A DNA stretch of 64,000 nt from Mycobacterium sp. EPa45 (lineage in GTDB: Bacteria > Actinomycetota > Actinomycetes > Mycobacteriales > Mycobacteriaceae). Position numbers and translations under genes: made by a program. The DNA lies in NCBI RefSeq assembly GCF_001021385.1, contig NZ_CP011773.1:5394001-5458000 (forward strand), read 5' to 3'. This document shows positions 1 through 9,220 of the stretch, piece by piece. Position 1 is the first letter of the stretch, and each line of letters opens with the position of its first letter. The notes under the pieces were generated by a model. That model searched no databases, was not told where the DNA came from, and saw nothing but the letters and a program-made list of their open reading frames with translations.

Positions 1-474
1 CACACCCTTGCCTGCGGCCAGCCCGTCGTCCTTGACCACCCACGCGGGCTGACCGGCGGCCGGACCAAACCGGTCCAGCGCCGCATCGAGGTGGGCGGGG
101 TTGTCGACGGTCTCGCTGCCCGCGGTGCGCACACCGGCGGCGGCCATCACATCTTTGGCGAACGCTTTCGAACCTTCGATTCGGGCGGCATCTTTCGACG
201 GGCCGAAGCAGGCGATCCCGGCTGCGCGGACCGCGTCGGCGACGCCGAGAACCAGCGGAACCTCGGGGCCGATGATCACCAGATCGACCTCGAGCTTGCG
301 GGCCAGCGCGGTGACCGCCTCGGCGGAGGTGACGTCGACGTCGTGCTGTTCGGCGACCGCCGCGGTGCCGGCGTTACCGGGCGCGACGGCCAAGAAGTCG
401 ACTTGTGGATCTTTGCGCAGGCCCAGCAAGAGGGCGTGTTCGCGGGCACCGGATCCGATCACGAGGACGCGCAC
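1..474 (-). CDS. purD: Phosphoribosylamine--glycine ligase (N-terminal part)
   Basis: GARS catalyses ATP-dependent ligation of phosphoribosylamine and glycine in de novo purine synthesis in the cytosol. The 158 codons visible begin with GTG at 474 and read [19 protein letters not shown], the family's N-terminal nucleotide-fold signature. [18 protein letters not shown] and [11 protein letters not shown] follow, and the gene leaves the window at the start of the ATP-grasp domain ([14 protein letters not shown]). The full protein is about 420 residues, so roughly 60 percent is missing. It lies 27 bases downstream of the carboxyltransferase gene on the same strand. This is housekeeping context and marks the chromosome flank of the catabolic block. 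Confidence 0.95.
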   Translation of the reverse strand, partial: MRVLVIGSGAREHALLLGLRKDPQVDFLAVAPGNAGTAAVAEQHDVDVTSAEAVTALARKLEVDLVIIGPEVPLVLGVADAVRAAGIACFGPSKDAARIEGSKAFAKDVMAAAGVRTAGSETVDNPAHLDAALDRFGPAAGQPAWVVKDDGLAAGKGV

Positions 475-501
475 AGGTTCACACCCTATCGCCCGACTCG
501 A

Positions 502-2040
502 CTACCAGGTGTCGACGAATCGCCTCGGCGGCGGGAGTTCATCACGCGCTGCCGCGGCGGCCAGGGTCGCGATGATCAGGCCGCGGGTCTCTGCCGGGTC
601 GATGACGTCGTCGACCTCGAAGATCTGTGCGGCGTTGAGCGCTTTGGCGTTGTCCTCCATGGCGGCCGTGGCCTCGCGCACCCGCTGTTCCCGCTCGGCC
701 TCGTCGGCGATGGCCTCCAGCTCCTTGCGCATGCCGAGGCGCACCGCGCCCTCCAACCCCATCGGCCCGAGGTGCGCACCTGCCCACGCGACCGTCAGCA
801 GCGGCTCGTGCAGGCTGCCGCCGGTCATCGCCTGCGCGCCCAGGCCATAGCCGCGGCGCAGGATCACGGCCACCAACGGCACCCGCAGTGCGGCGCCGGC
901 GACCAGCATTCGCGAGGCACGCCGCACCAGCGCCTCGGCTTCGGCGGCCGGGCCGACCATGTAGCCGGGACAGTCGATGAGCGAGATCACGGGCAGGCCG
1001 AAGGTGTCGCACAGTTGCAGGAAGCGCGCCGCCTTGTCGGCCGCCGCCGCGGTGATCGCACCGGCCATCACCATCGTGTTGTTGGCGATGACGCCGACCG
1101 GGCGGCCGTCGATCCGGGCCAGCGCGGTGACCATCTCGGCGGCGAACTTCTCCCGCAGGAAGGTCACCGTGCCTTCGTCGGCGATGGTCTCGATGACGGG
1201 CTTGATCGGGTAGGCGCGCCTGGCGCGCTCGGGAATGACTGTGCGCAAGGAGGTTTGGTCGGCGACTGCACCAGGCGCCGTGATGCCCTGGAAGTAACCG
1301 ATGAGTCGCTTCGCGACGGCCACCGCCTCGGCTTCGTCGGCGACGACGGTGTCGACGACGCCGTTGGGCGACTGCACGGAGATCGGGCCGACGTCATCGG
1401 GTGCCACGTCACCGAGGCCGCCGCCGGCGATCATCGCCGGGCCGCCCATGCCGATCGAGGCGTCCGTGGTGGCAACGATGAGGTCCGAGCAACCGGCGAT
1501 CACCGCGTTGCCGGCGAAGCAGCGGCCCTTGACGATCGCGATGCGCGGCACCACACCCGACAGCGCCGCCCAGAGTTTGAAGGCCCGGGTCTCCAGCGAC
1601 GAGACGCTTGGGACGTCGGTGTCGCCGGGCCGGCCGCCGCCGCCCTCGGCGAAGAAGATCGTGGGCAGTCGCATTCGCTCGATGAGTTCGAAGAGCCGGT
1701 CCTTCTTGCGGTGTCCGAGCACTCCCTGGGTGCCGGCCAGCACCGTGTAGTCGTAGGACAGCACCGCGCACGGGTGCCCGTTCACCTGTGCGGTACCGGC
1801 GATCAGCCCGTCTGCCGGGGTGCGTGCGATCAGGTCGTCGAGGTCGCGCTTGCGCCGCTGCGCGGCGATCGCGAACCGGCCGTACTCGACGAACGAATCG
1901 GCATCGACCAGGTCGGCGATGTTCTCCCGGGCCGTCCGCCCGCCCGCGGCATGCCTGCGCTCGACCGCGTCCGGGCGTGCCGCGTCTTCGGTCAGCGCGC
2001 GGCGGCGCAGCAGTTCGGCCAGATCGGGGCGGTCTGTCAT
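502..2040 (-). CDS. Acyl-CoA carboxylase carboxyltransferase subunit (AccD-like)
   Basis: This 512-residue carboxyltransferase subunit would transfer carboxyl from carboxybiotin to an acyl-CoA. The length fits the beta subunits of actinobacterial acyl-CoA carboxylases. Both crotonase-fold halves are visible: the N-terminal one carries the glycine-rich GGGGRPGD stretch (residues 133-140) and the later GCSDLIVAT region, and the C-terminal one begins near GRPVGVIANN. I start it at the ATG at 2040 (MTDRPDLAEL) rather than at upstream in-frame codons, because the family begins with this type of helix. No biotin carboxylase gene is adjacent, so the alpha subunit must be elsewhere. The substrate (acetyl-, propionyl- or longer acyl-CoA) cannot be told. 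Confidence 0.88.
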   Translation of the reverse strand: MTDRPDLAELLRRRALTEDAARPDAVERRHAAGGRTARENIADLVDADSFVEYGRFAIAAQRRKRDLDDLIARTPADGLIAGTAQVNGHPCAVLSYDYTVLAGTQGVLGHRKKDRLFELIERMRLPTIFFAEGGGGRPGDTDVPSVSSLETRAFKLWAALSGVVPRIAIVKGRCFAGNAVIAGCSDLIVATTDASIGMGGPAMIAGGGLGDVAPDDVGPISVQSPNGVVDTVVADEAEAVAVAKRLIGYFQGITAPGAVADQTSLRTVIPERARRAYPIKPVIETIADEGTVTFLREKFAAEMVTALARIDGRPVGVIANNTMVMAGAITAAAADKAARFLQLCDTFGLPVISLIDCPGYMVGPAAEAEALVRRASRMLVAGAALRVPLVAVILRRGYGLGAQAMTGGSLHEPLLTVAWAGAHLGPMGLEGAVRLGMRKELEAIADEAEREQRVREATAAMEDNAKALNAAQIFEVDDVIDPAETRGLIIATLAAAAARDELPPPRRFVDTW

Positions 2041-2258
2041 CAACCGAAAGTACCCGTACATCGTGGGCACTTGCGCGCGCGCCGGGATGGCAAAATACAC
2101 TCATCGTTGCTGGCGAGCGCGCAGCTGCCGGCATATTGTGCTCGGTGATCGCCGCCGTCCGCGGTGCAGCCCCGGCAAGGGATCGGGAGTGCCTGCTGGA
2201 AGTGACTGACCGCGTAACACTGACATGACGTGCGACGGCGAAGGGTTTTTGACGGCGG
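2041..2258. other. Divergent intergenic spacer lacking the cluster dyad
   Basis: This 218-base spacer separates the leftward carboxyltransferase from the rightward TetR gene. I found no convincing hairpin or small ORF. Unlike the promoter gaps from 8.2 kb onward, it has no GAACA-N13-TGTTC element at a useful score. It probably holds both promoters, but I cannot place them. Confidence 0.5.
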
Positions 2259-2903
2259 ATGCGTAGTCGCGGCTGGGCAGGGGCAACACCCGCCTCCGAC
2301 GAAGAGGCGATCACTCGAATCTTGGATGCCGTCGACGACATAGTCGCGGACCAAGGGGCAGCGATACGCCTTGCCGACGTCGCTCGAAAGCTTGGGGTTA
2401 CTCGGCAAACGGTGTATCACTACTTTCCCAATGCCGACGCGCTTCTCGTCGCCAGCACCATGCGGGCAGCCGATGGCTTCCTCGACCAAGTTGCAGACCA
2501 TGCTCACGGGCTAAAGGATCCAGTCGCGGCAGTTACCGAGTGCATTTCGTTCGCGACCGAAAGCCTCGCCGGTGACCCGCAGCTGGAGAATCTCTTGACT
2601 CGCCGGCGGAAAGAAGAAGGCGACGTCTCCCTCACCGGCGAAACCGCAATTGCATTCTGCCTGTCAATATTTCATCGGCTCGACGTGGATTGGGAGTTGC
2701 ACGGCTTCGACGGCACTGCGCTCGATGGACTCGCCGAAGTGACGCTTCGCACAGTGCAATCGCTGCTGATCAACCCGAGTTTGCGGCGCGAAGGAAACGA
2801 ACTGCGCGGCTTCGTGGCTCGATGGATTGGTCCAGCAATCCTCTTCCAGAGATGCTCGTCGCTGTCGTCAGCCGATGGGCAAACGCCCGTCAATCCGCGG
2901 TGA
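2259..2903 (+). CDS. TetR-family transcriptional regulator
   Basis: This 214-residue protein has the TetR layout: an N-terminal three-helix DNA-binding domain (about residues 15-60) with the helix-turn-helix IRLADVARKLGVTRQTVYHY, then a helical ligand and dimer domain. The ATG at 2259 has only a distant AAGGG upstream, so the start is moderately certain. It is divergent from the carboxyltransferase gene. Its stop (2901-2903) directly abuts the stop of the convergent amidohydrolase gene (2904-2906), leaving no room for a terminator. It sits at the edge of the catabolic block, but its own upstream spacer lacks the recurrent dyad, so it is the least likely of the three TetR proteins here to bind that element. 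Confidence 0.88.
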   Translation: MRSRGWAGATPASDEEAITRILDAVDDIVADQGAAIRLADVARKLGVTRQTVYHYFPNADALLVASTMRAADGFLDQVADHAHGLKDPVAAVTECISFATESLAGDPQLENLLTRRRKEEGDVSLTGETAIAFCLSIFHRLDVDWELHGFDGTALDGLAEVTLRTVQSLLINPSLRREGNELRGFVARWIGPAILFQRCSSLSSADGQTPVNPR

Positions 2904-4223
2904 TTACGATCCAGGTTTTCCGCCGGTCATGATCGTGGCCATCCGGGCCTTCATATCGCCATAGGTGATGGCCTGCGAACCCGGCCTCGGGATCCGGTCG
3001 ACGTCAACCTTCGGGGTCGACAAGTCCCTACCCGCCACGTTCGCACGCAGCGCGGCGACCGTGCAGTTGTCGCGGCCCAGTCGCTCGACGCCGGTGTAGC
3101 CGAAGGCCTTTGCGGCGTTGCGCCACGAGATCGCCTCGATCTCGTCGGCGGTGCAGCCCTCGAGCTCCTTGGCGAGCTGCTCGGGCGCATCCGGCCAGCT
3201 CGAATCGGAATGCGGGTAGTCCATCTCCCAGCAGATCGTCTCGACTCCGATTCGGTGCCGGTTCTCGATGCCGACGCGGTCGCGGATGAAACAGGACAGA
3301 AAGTTGGCGCGGAACACATCGGTGGGGGTCCGGCCGTCGCCGAGGTCGTCGCCGGTCCAGGCACGCTGGCGGCTGTACACGTCCTCGAACCGTTCCAGCA
3401 GGAACGGGATCCAGCCGATGCCGCCTTCGGAGAGGGCGAACTTGATCGTCGGGAAGTCCTTGACCACCCGGGAGAACAAGAGGTCGGCAGTGAACCGTCC
3501 GGTGTCCAGCACGAGCATGGAGTTGTAGGCCAGGTAGCTGGTGTGGTCTGACGGGACGGCCATCCCACCGCCGGTGCCGATGTGGATGTTGACGACGGTG
3601 TTGTTCTCACAGATCGCCTCCCACATGACATCCCACTGCCGGTCCTGCCACGCCGGTTGGCCATAGTTGCCGATGTGCTGGGGGACAGTCACCGCACGGC
3701 ACCCCAGCGACGCCAGCCGACGCACCTCGTCTGCCGCGAGCTGGGCATCCCACAGCGGGAGGATCCCCATCGGGATGAAGCGGTCCGGATGGGCGCCGCA
3801 CCAGTCCTCGATATGCCAGTCGTTGTAGGCCTTGACCATCACCGCCGAGATCTCGCGCTCACCCTTGTAGGTGAACAACGCCCCCGAGATCGTCGGGAAC
3901 GACGGGAAGCACACCGAAGCCAGCACGCCCGAGGCGTTCATATCGTCGACGCGGGCATCGACGTCGTAGCAGCCCTTGCGCATGTCCTCGAACCGCGACG
4001 GTTCGAATCCCCACTCGTCGTTGGGCCGGCCGGCGACCGCATTGAGACCGATGTTGGGCAGCTTCATCCCGTCATAGACCCAGGCGACCGAGCCGTCGGC
4101 CTCTTCGACGATCCGCGGCGCGGCGTCGGCATACCGGGCGGGCACCCTCTTTTCGAACATGTCGGGCGGCTCGACGGTGTGGTCGTCAACACTGATCAAC
4201 ACCAAATTCGAGGGATCTACCAT
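2904..4223 (-). CDS. Amidohydrolase-2 family metal-dependent hydrolase
   Basis: This 439-residue protein is of the amidohydrolase-2 (ACMSD-like) superfamily, TIM-barrel metalloenzymes acting as hydrolases or decarboxylases. It shows VDDHTVEPP near the N-terminus (Asp13, Asp14, His15), HIGTGGG in mid-barrel, SEGGIGW, and MDYPHSDSSWP near residue 340, the pattern of metal-binding loops. AGGAG lies 7 bases before the ATG at 4223; a GTG at 4226 is an alternative. It is the last gene of the operon SDR, Rieske, DUF35, thiolase-like, amidohydrolase, 19 bases after the thiolase-like gene. A paralogue with the same loops lies at 28538-29833. The substrate is unknown; a carboxylated or lactone ring intermediate is plausible. 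Confidence 0.85.
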   Translation of the reverse strand: MVDPSNLVLISVDDHTVEPPDMFEKRVPARYADAAPRIVEEADGSVAWVYDGMKLPNIGLNAVAGRPNDEWGFEPSRFEDMRKGCYDVDARVDDMNASGVLASVCFPSFPTISGALFTYKGEREISAVMVKAYNDWHIEDWCGAHPDRFIPMGILPLWDAQLAADEVRRLASLGCRAVTVPQHIGNYGQPAWQDRQWDVMWEAICENNTVVNIHIGTGGGMAVPSDHTSYLAYNSMLVLDTGRFTADLLFSRVVKDFPTIKFALSEGGIGWIPFLLERFEDVYSRQRAWTGDDLGDGRTPTDVFRANFLSCFIRDRVGIENRHRIGVETICWEMDYPHSDSSWPDAPEQLAKELEGCTADEIEAISWRNAAKAFGYTGVERLGRDNCTVAALRANVAGRDLSTPKVDVDRIPRPGSQAITYGDMKARMATIMTGGKPGS

Positions 4224-4242
4224 CACGGTTCTCCTACCCTGA

Positions 4243-5424
4243 TCATCGGCTGCGTCGCAGCAGCATCATGGTCGTTCCGCTGTTAGCGCCACCCACGCCG
4301 CACGCCGCGAGTTCAGCGCCGGCGACCTGCCGCGCACCCCCATCGCCGCGGACCTGCACACACGCTTCGTGCAGATGGCCGAAGCCGTGCAGCCGGCCGC
4401 CCGAAAGCTGGCCGCCCGCAGTGTTGATCGGCAGCTGCCCGCCGAGCGAGAAGCGCAGCGGGTCGGCCACCCACTCCCCCGACTCACCGACGCCGCAGAA
4501 GCCGAAGTCCTCGAGGAAGCACAGCACGAACACACTGAACCCGTCGTACAGCGAGGCGTAGTCGACGTCGTCGGGCGTGAAGTCGGTTCGGTCCCACATC
4601 GTCGACCACCGCGAGTTGAGCCGGGTGATGTCCTCGCCACCCTCCCAGAGGAACCGATCGTGATGGGCACAGTCGAGCGACTCGACCGTGATTGCCGGAT
4701 GATCAAGGGCGGCAGCGTGTTCAGCGCGGGAGACGACGAATGCGGTGGCACCGTCGCAGGCGATGTCGCAGTCGTAGAGGCACAACGGGTCCGACACCAT
4801 CCGGGCATCCAGGTACTCGTGCACGCTCAGCGGTTCGGTGTAGATGGCCTTGGGGTTGAGCTTGGCATGCGCGCGCTGTACGACCGCGATATTCGCAAGC
4901 TGCTCGCGCGTCAGACCGAACCGGTGCATGCGTGCGCGGATTTGCAGCGCCGCCAGATTGGCCGCGGACGCACCGAAGGGCAATTGCCAGCCGAGCTGAC
5001 CCGCGGCCCGCGATCCTGATGGGACGCCGTAGCCACGGCGGCGGTCAGCGCCCTGGGCGGTACCTTCCCAGATACTGCGCCAGCACAGCACGTGGTTGGC
5101 CATTCCGCCGGCGACCGCGAGCATCGCGTCCACCACGGCGCCGAGTTGCCCGGGATACTCGACACCACCGGCCACCCAGTTGGGCCGGATACCCAGCGCG
5201 TCGTGAAGTTCGCGCAGACCGGCACCGGAGAAGCCCTTGCCCGCCATCGAGGCACCCGGGTAGGTGGTGAGTCCGTCGATGTCGGCCAGTGTCAGACCGG
5301 CGTCCTCCACCGCGGCAATGCAGGCATCAGCGGTCAGCTGCAGCGGATCTCGACCCAGCCGGCGACCGATATCGGACTGCCCGATCCCGCTGATGATCAC
5401 GTTCTCGGTCAGCGCCCCCGCCAT
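4243..5424 (-). CDS. Thiolase-fold lipid-transfer-type protein (Ltp-like), no catalytic Cys
   Basis: This 393-residue thiolase-superfamily protein resembles the SCP2/lipid-transfer branch. The segment that carries the nucleophilic cysteine in true thiolases reads VAGGVEYPGQLGAVVDAML and has no cysteine, so acyl transfer through Cys is unlikely. The tyrosine motif SLYDGFSV and a glycine-rich C-terminal loop are present. In steroid degradation Ltp2 works with a DUF35 domain as a retro-aldolase releasing propionyl-CoA. Here a DUF35 gene is immediately upstream, its stop overlapping this ATG (TGATG at 5426-5422). A C-C lyase role as a two-subunit complex is inferred. It is the first of three such pairs in the window. 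Confidence 0.85.
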   Translation of the reverse strand: MAGALTENVIISGIGQSDIGRRLGRDPLQLTADACIAAVEDAGLTLADIDGLTTYPGASMAGKGFSGAGLRELHDALGIRPNWVAGGVEYPGQLGAVVDAMLAVAGGMANHVLCWRSIWEGTAQGADRRRGYGVPSGSRAAGQLGWQLPFGASAANLAALQIRARMHRFGLTREQLANIAVVQRAHAKLNPKAIYTEPLSVHEYLDARMVSDPLCLYDCDIACDGATAFVVSRAEHAAALDHPAITVESLDCAHHDRFLWEGGEDITRLNSRWSTMWDRTDFTPDDVDYASLYDGFSVFVLCFLEDFGFCGVGESGEWVADPLRFSLGGQLPINTAGGQLSGGRLHGFGHLHEACVQVRGDGGARQVAGAELAACGVGGANSGTTMMLLRRSR

Positions 5425-5861
5425 CAGCGCTCCGCCGTGAACAACGGAAACCAGACGACGTCGGATGGATCACCGTCGTCACCTGGCTCGAACGTAACCT
5501 GGACCGGCATACCGACCGAGATCTCGTCCGGATCGACCCCGACGAGATTGGTCAGCACCCGAACGCGGGAGTCTTCGACGGGATTGACGAAGGCGATCAC
5601 GTACGGCGTGGGGAACCCAGGATAGAACGGGTGGTGATTGACCGTCCATGACTCGACGGTGCCCCGGCCGGATAGGGCAACCCACTGCGGCGTCGCGTGA
5701 TCGTGCTGACAGCGCAGGGCGGGCGGATGGATCAGCCGGGCACAGTCGGGACACTGCTGCAGCCGAAAGACTCCTTCGGCACCGGAAGTCCAATAGGGGC
5801 GGTTGATTTCAGTGACGGCAGGCAGCGGCCTGCCCGTACTAGTCACCGGCGGGCTCATCAT
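5424..5861 (-). CDS. DUF35 Zn-ribbon/OB-fold protein, partner of the thiolase homologue
   Basis: This 145-residue DUF35 protein has an N-terminal rubredoxin-like zinc ribbon (QQCPDCARLIHPPALRCQHDH, a CxxC followed by a Cys/His set) and a C-terminal OB fold ending VQVTFEPGDDGD. DUF35 proteins bind acyl-CoA and dock on thiolase-fold lyases such as Ltp2. Tandem ATG codons at 5861 and 5858 are both possible starts. The start lies about 20 bases inside the end of the Rieske gene, and the stop overlaps the thiolase-like start, so translation of three genes is coupled. The fourth zinc ligand appears to be His rather than Cys, unlike the paralogue at 47196-47600. Confidence 0.87.
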   Translation of the reverse strand: MMSPPVTSTGRPLPAVTEINRPYWTSGAEGVFRLQQCPDCARLIHPPALRCQHDHATPQWVALSGRGTVESWTVNHHPFYPGFPTPYVIAFVNPVEDSRVRVLTNLVGVDPDEISVGMPVQVTFEPGDDGDPSDVVWFPLFTAER

Positions 5862-7251
5862 CGTCGGTGACGCCGAAGATGAACCGGTCGGCGATGGCGT
5901 GCTCGTTGCGAATGGACATCTCCTGCGCGGTGTTCAACCACAGCCCGGTGAATCCCCGCGAGTGCATGCCTGCGTGGATCGCATCGATGTTCCGCAGATC
6001 CTGCGTCGGCAGTTCGCCCCAGCCGTCGTGGTCCTGCCAGCGTTGCACTTCCAGCCAACTGGTCTGCGGAACCTCGCCGGGCGGGAAATGCTCCAGCGAA
6101 AACATCTCGAAGACACAACGATTCGGATCATCGGCATCGGGCAGCATGCGGTAGCCCAACAAGCACGACTTCTCCACCAGGATCACCAGGGTCGGGAACA
6201 CATGCCAGTCCCCGTTGCCGGCGAAGTATTGCTCCATGGTCATTTTCGGGAAGTCGACGCCCTCGGCCAGCGCCAGTTCCTCACACATCTGGTGGTAGAG
6301 CACGAACGGCGGGATGTCACTGGGCTCCATCTGCGCCAGCTGCTGAGCCGCCCGATAGTCCCGCTCGGTGACCAGCGAGCCGACCTCGAGATAGTTGTAC
6401 TGCATCGAGTTCGCGAACACCTCGGGCCTGGCAGCCTGCTGCTTGCGTGCGGTGTCCTTGTTGCCGCTGTCCGGTCGTGCGGTGTAGATGAACCGGGAAT
6501 GGTTCTTGTACGCGATCGTCGGGGTGTACGGGGCGTAGACGAACTCCTGCGGCGGCGCGGGCTCCGCGGAGGGCCGCGGGCCCTGGACCGGTCGCAGCGT
6601 CTGCGGATGCGTGCCAGGAGTGTGGTAACCCTCGATGAACGCGTCGATGACGGTCTTGTAGTTGGCGTTCAGGAACGTGCGCTTGCGCCAGCGAAAACGC
6701 ATGTCCTCCAACCGGAACGGCGCAAGCGCGGTCGGCAGGGGGTCGAGCCACTCCAGCAGATCCGGTGGGTCCTCGGCCATGCTGATGAACACCCAGCCGC
6801 CCCACGTTCCTACTGCGACCGGGCGCAGCGACCACTGCTCACGCGGACGGTCCAGGAACTCATCTCGGGACGGGACGAATGACGAACGCCCGTCGAACGC
6901 GAATCGCCAGCCATGGAACTCGCAGCGCAGTTCGTTGCCCGCCGCGCACCCGGCGCCGCGTACCACCTTCATCCCGCGATGCGCGCATGCGTTGTAGAAC
7001 GCCTTGATACCGCCGTCCTTCTGCCGCAGCACCATGATCGACTGCCTGCCGATGGTGTACTCGTAATAGCTTCCCGCGTCGGGGATCTCCTCTTCCCGGC
7101 ACGCGGGCTGCCAGACCGCGGAGAACAACCGCTCGAGTTCGAGCTGGAGGAACTCGGGATCGAGGTAGCGGGTCTTGGGCACGAACGTGTCGCCACATGC
7201 GTACCGCGGCGGCACCTTTCCCATCACCGCGGGCTCATCAATGGCGGTCAT
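5839..7251 (-). CDS. Rieske non-haem iron oxygenase, alpha subunit
   Basis: This 470-residue oxygenase subunit would hydroxylate an aromatic, alicyclic or steroid-like substrate. The Rieske [2Fe-2S] ligands are clear: Cys89-x-His91 in NACAHRG and Cys110-x2-His113 in RCEFHGW. The mononuclear iron site is IEGYHTPGTHPQ with His210 and His215, and Glu207 at the position that bridges the two metal sites (Asp in naphthalene dioxygenase-type enzymes). AAGGGG precedes the ATG at 7251. It lies 19 bases after the SDR gene in a five-gene operon. I saw no dedicated ferredoxin or reductase gene in the window, so electrons must come from elsewhere. Confidence 0.9.
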   Translation of the reverse strand: MTAIDEPAVMGKVPPRYACGDTFVPKTRYLDPEFLQLELERLFSAVWQPACREEEIPDAGSYYEYTIGRQSIMVLRQKDGGIKAFYNACAHRGMKVVRGAGCAAGNELRCEFHGWRFAFDGRSSFVPSRDEFLDRPREQWSLRPVAVGTWGGWVFISMAEDPPDLLEWLDPLPTALAPFRLEDMRFRWRKRTFLNANYKTVIDAFIEGYHTPGTHPQTLRPVQGPRPSAEPAPPQEFVYAPYTPTIAYKNHSRFIYTARPDSGNKDTARKQQAARPEVFANSMQYNYLEVGSLVTERDYRAAQQLAQMEPSDIPPFVLYHQMCEELALAEGVDFPKMTMEQYFAGNGDWHVFPTLVILVEKSCLLGYRMLPDADDPNRCVFEMFSLEHFPPGEVPQTSWLEVQRWQDHDGWGELPTQDLRNIDAIHAGMHSRGFTGLWLNTAQEMSIRNEHAIADRFIFGVTDDDEPAGD

Positions 7252-7270
7252 CGCACGCCCCTTCCGACGC

Positions 7271-8176
7271 TCAGCTGGCGGGTGGCTTGTCGAAGATGTT
7301 GGGGTACAGCACCGCTTCCTTGAACGAGGTCTCGATCTCGGCGAATGCCGTCGGAATGTCCCAGGTACCGGACGCGGACACGATCTCCCGCTCGACGACG
7401 GGGTTGGACATCAGGCTGATCCGGCCGTTGCCCGCGAAGATCACCCGGCGGTTCAGCCAGTCGGACTGCTCGCTGGCCAGGTAGACCACGGGTGGCACCA
7501 CGTTCTCTGGGGCCAGCCGACGGTTGGACGCCGAATAGTCCATGCTCCCACCACCTTTGATGCCTTGTGTCATCCGGGTACCGGCGATCGGCGCGATGGC
7601 GTTGGACCGCACCCCGTAGCCCTTGAGCGCGTTCGCGCACGAGAACGTGAGTCCCACGATGCCCATTTTTGCGGCGGCATAGTTGGGCTGGCTGGGCGCA
7701 CCCTGGAGCCCGGACATCGAGGTGAAGTTGATCAGGCGGTACTGCCCGCCGCGGTTCTCCCGCCACCACGCGGCGGCGTGCCTGGTCAGGTTGAACGTGC
7801 CCTTCAGATGGACGGCGATGACCGTGTCCCAGTCCTGCTCGCTCATCTTGAACACCATGCCGTCCCGCAGGATGCCTGCCGCATTGACCATGATGTCGAA
7901 TCCACCCAGGGTCGCGGCGGCACGCTCGATCAAATCACCGCAGGCCGAGAAGTCGGTGATGTCGGTGGCATCCGCGAATGCCTTGCCGCCGCGTTCGTTG
8001 ATCGCCGAGACGACCTCCTCGGCAGGTCCGGCATCGTGACCGGAGCCGTCGACCGCCACCCCGGCGTCCGACACCATCACCGTGGCCCCCTCCGCCGCCA
8101 GGCCCTCGGCGATCGCGGCCCCGATACCGCGTCCGGCCCCGGTGACCAGCGCGGTACGGCCGTCGAGAACACCCAT
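7271..8176 (-). CDS. Short-chain dehydrogenase/reductase
   Basis: This 301-residue classical SDR has the NAD(P)-binding TGAGRGIG motif near the start, the NAAG-type core motif, and the catalytic Ser (INFTSMSG) and YAAAK. The C-terminus is longer than the usual 250 residues and resembles the hydroxyacyl-CoA dehydrogenase part of multifunctional peroxisomal-type enzymes, which would fit a 3-hydroxyacyl-CoA dehydrogenase role. I prefer the ATG at 8176, about 5 bases after AAGGGG, over the GTG at 8182. It is the first gene of the leftward operon. A copy of the recurrent dyad (8212-8234) lies 35 bases upstream. Confidence 0.86.
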   Translation of the reverse strand: MGVLDGRTALVTGAGRGIGAAIAEGLAAEGATVMVSDAGVAVDGSGHDAGPAEEVVSAINERGGKAFADATDITDFSACGDLIERAAATLGGFDIMVNAAGILRDGMVFKMSEQDWDTVIAVHLKGTFNLTRHAAAWWRENRGGQYRLINFTSMSGLQGAPSQPNYAAAKMGIVGLTFSCANALKGYGVRSNAIAPIAGTRMTQGIKGGGSMDYSASNRRLAPENVVPPVVYLASEQSDWLNRRVIFAGNGRISLMSNPVVEREIVSASGTWDIPTAFAEIETSFKEAVLYPNIFDKPPAS

Positions 8177-8211
8177 GTTCACCCCTTGCGTTTCAGTGAC
8201 TCGAGCATACA

Positions 8212-8234
8212 GAACATCAGTACACGATCTGTAT
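8212..8234. promoter_or_regulatory. Recurrent dyad, site A (GAACA-N13-TGTAT)
   Basis: The left arm matches the cluster consensus GAACA-N13-TGTTC at 5 of 5 positions and the right arm at 3 of 5. An inner TACA-N5-TGTA palindrome (8221-8233) is also present. It lies just upstream of the SDR that leads the leftward five-gene operon. Operator or promoter function is inferred from recurrence. Confidence 0.6.
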
Positions 8235-8251
8235 ATCTGTTGCCTGTCGAA

Positions 8252-9142
8252 TTACTCGAAGCCCCATTCGGTATACCGACGCTCGAGCTCGGCCATCGCT
8301 TCGCGCCCGCCCCTGGCGGAGCGCTCCTTCATGAAGTTGAACTCGTCGTCCCGCCAGGTCAGGTTGCTGAACACGCTGTGCCCCATCGGCACCCAATCAC
8401 CGAATTGCGCCATCCCGACGGCATTCCAGAAGGTGATGAGCGCATGCTTGCCGACCATCAGCCCGTCGGCCGAGTGGTGCGCGATCGCCCGCGCGTAGCG
8501 CATTGCCTCGTCACGCAAGCCGTCGACCGGGACCACCGACGCGGCAACCCCCCACTCCTTCAGTTCCGCCGCGCGCACTTTGCGCCCGGTGATCATTGCC
8601 TCATAGCCACGGTTCGGGCCGAGTTTGAGCAAGGCCAACGGCATGGCAGTGGAGAACCCGGCGAAGCCGATCCGCGCCTGCGGGCGTGCCAGGTACATGT
8701 CATCGGAGACGACGAGGATGTCCGCTGCCAGCGCGAGGTTCATCCCCGCACCCAAGGTGGCTCCCTGGCACGCCGCGATGACCGTCTTCGGGAACTCGAG
8801 CCAATTGGTGAGGTGCCGGTGCAGCCGGCGGGCATTGGCCAAGCGCGCCGTCTGCGGCAAGCGCGTGCCCTTGACCAGCCCGGCTTGTTCAACCGGGAGG
8901 CGCCGCACGTCGTCACCACTGGAGAAGTCCTTGCCCTCGGCCGCCAGCACGACGACCTTCACGTCGTCGTCGTCCTCGGCCCGATCAAGGCGCTCCTTGA
9001 ACAGCACGTGCATATCGGGGGACAGAATCGCGTTGCGCCGGTCCGGCCGGTTGATCGTGATCTGCGCGATGTGGCGTTCCACAACCTCATACCGCACCCA
9101 GTCCTCGTCAGCCTCGAACTCGTTCGCCGCCTCGTCACCCAC
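8252..9142 (-). CDS. Crotonase-fold protein (enoyl-CoA hydratase/isomerase family)
   Basis: This 296-residue crotonase superfamily member starts at the GTG at 9142, 8 bases after GGAGG; an upstream in-frame extension has no support. The oxyanion-hole region is GATLGAGMN. At the two positions where canonical enoyl-CoA hydratase has catalytic glutamates I read Asn (GAGMNLAL) and Gln (ARPQARIG). It is therefore unlikely to be a simple hydratase; isomerase, hydrolase or lyase chemistry on a CoA ester is possible. It is transcribed alone, divergently from the SRPBCC/acyl-CoA dehydrogenase operon across a 123-base spacer. Confidence 0.85.
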   Translation of the reverse strand: MGDEAANEFEADEDWVRYEVVERHIAQITINRPDRRNAILSPDMHVLFKERLDRAEDDDDVKVVVLAAEGKDFSSGDDVRRLPVEQAGLVKGTRLPQTARLANARRLHRHLTNWLEFPKTVIAACQGATLGAGMNLALAADILVVSDDMYLARPQARIGFAGFSTAMPLALLKLGPNRGYEAMITGRKVRAAELKEWGVAASVVPVDGLRDEAMRYARAIAHHSADGLMVGKHALITFWNAVGMAQFGDWVPMGHSVFSNLTWRDDEFNFMKERSARGGREAMAELERRYTEWGFE

Positions 9143-9220
9143 GTGAATCGCCTCCGTATTTGTGAAACACCAAGACACTATCCGACCAGGTGTACAGCAA
9201 CACGTTCCTATAGAACACCA

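Noticed and set aside
91..2148. Long 685-residue open frame on the + strand opposite purD and the carboxyltransferase gene
   Set aside because: It is a high-GC shadow: arginine-, glycine- and aspartate-rich without motifs, antisense to two genes with clear family signatures.
9199..9206. AACACGTT, a core of the KstR-type motif TnnAACnnGTTnnA
   Set aside because: The flanking T and A are missing, and no other KstR-like core was noticed in the other dyad-bearing gaps.
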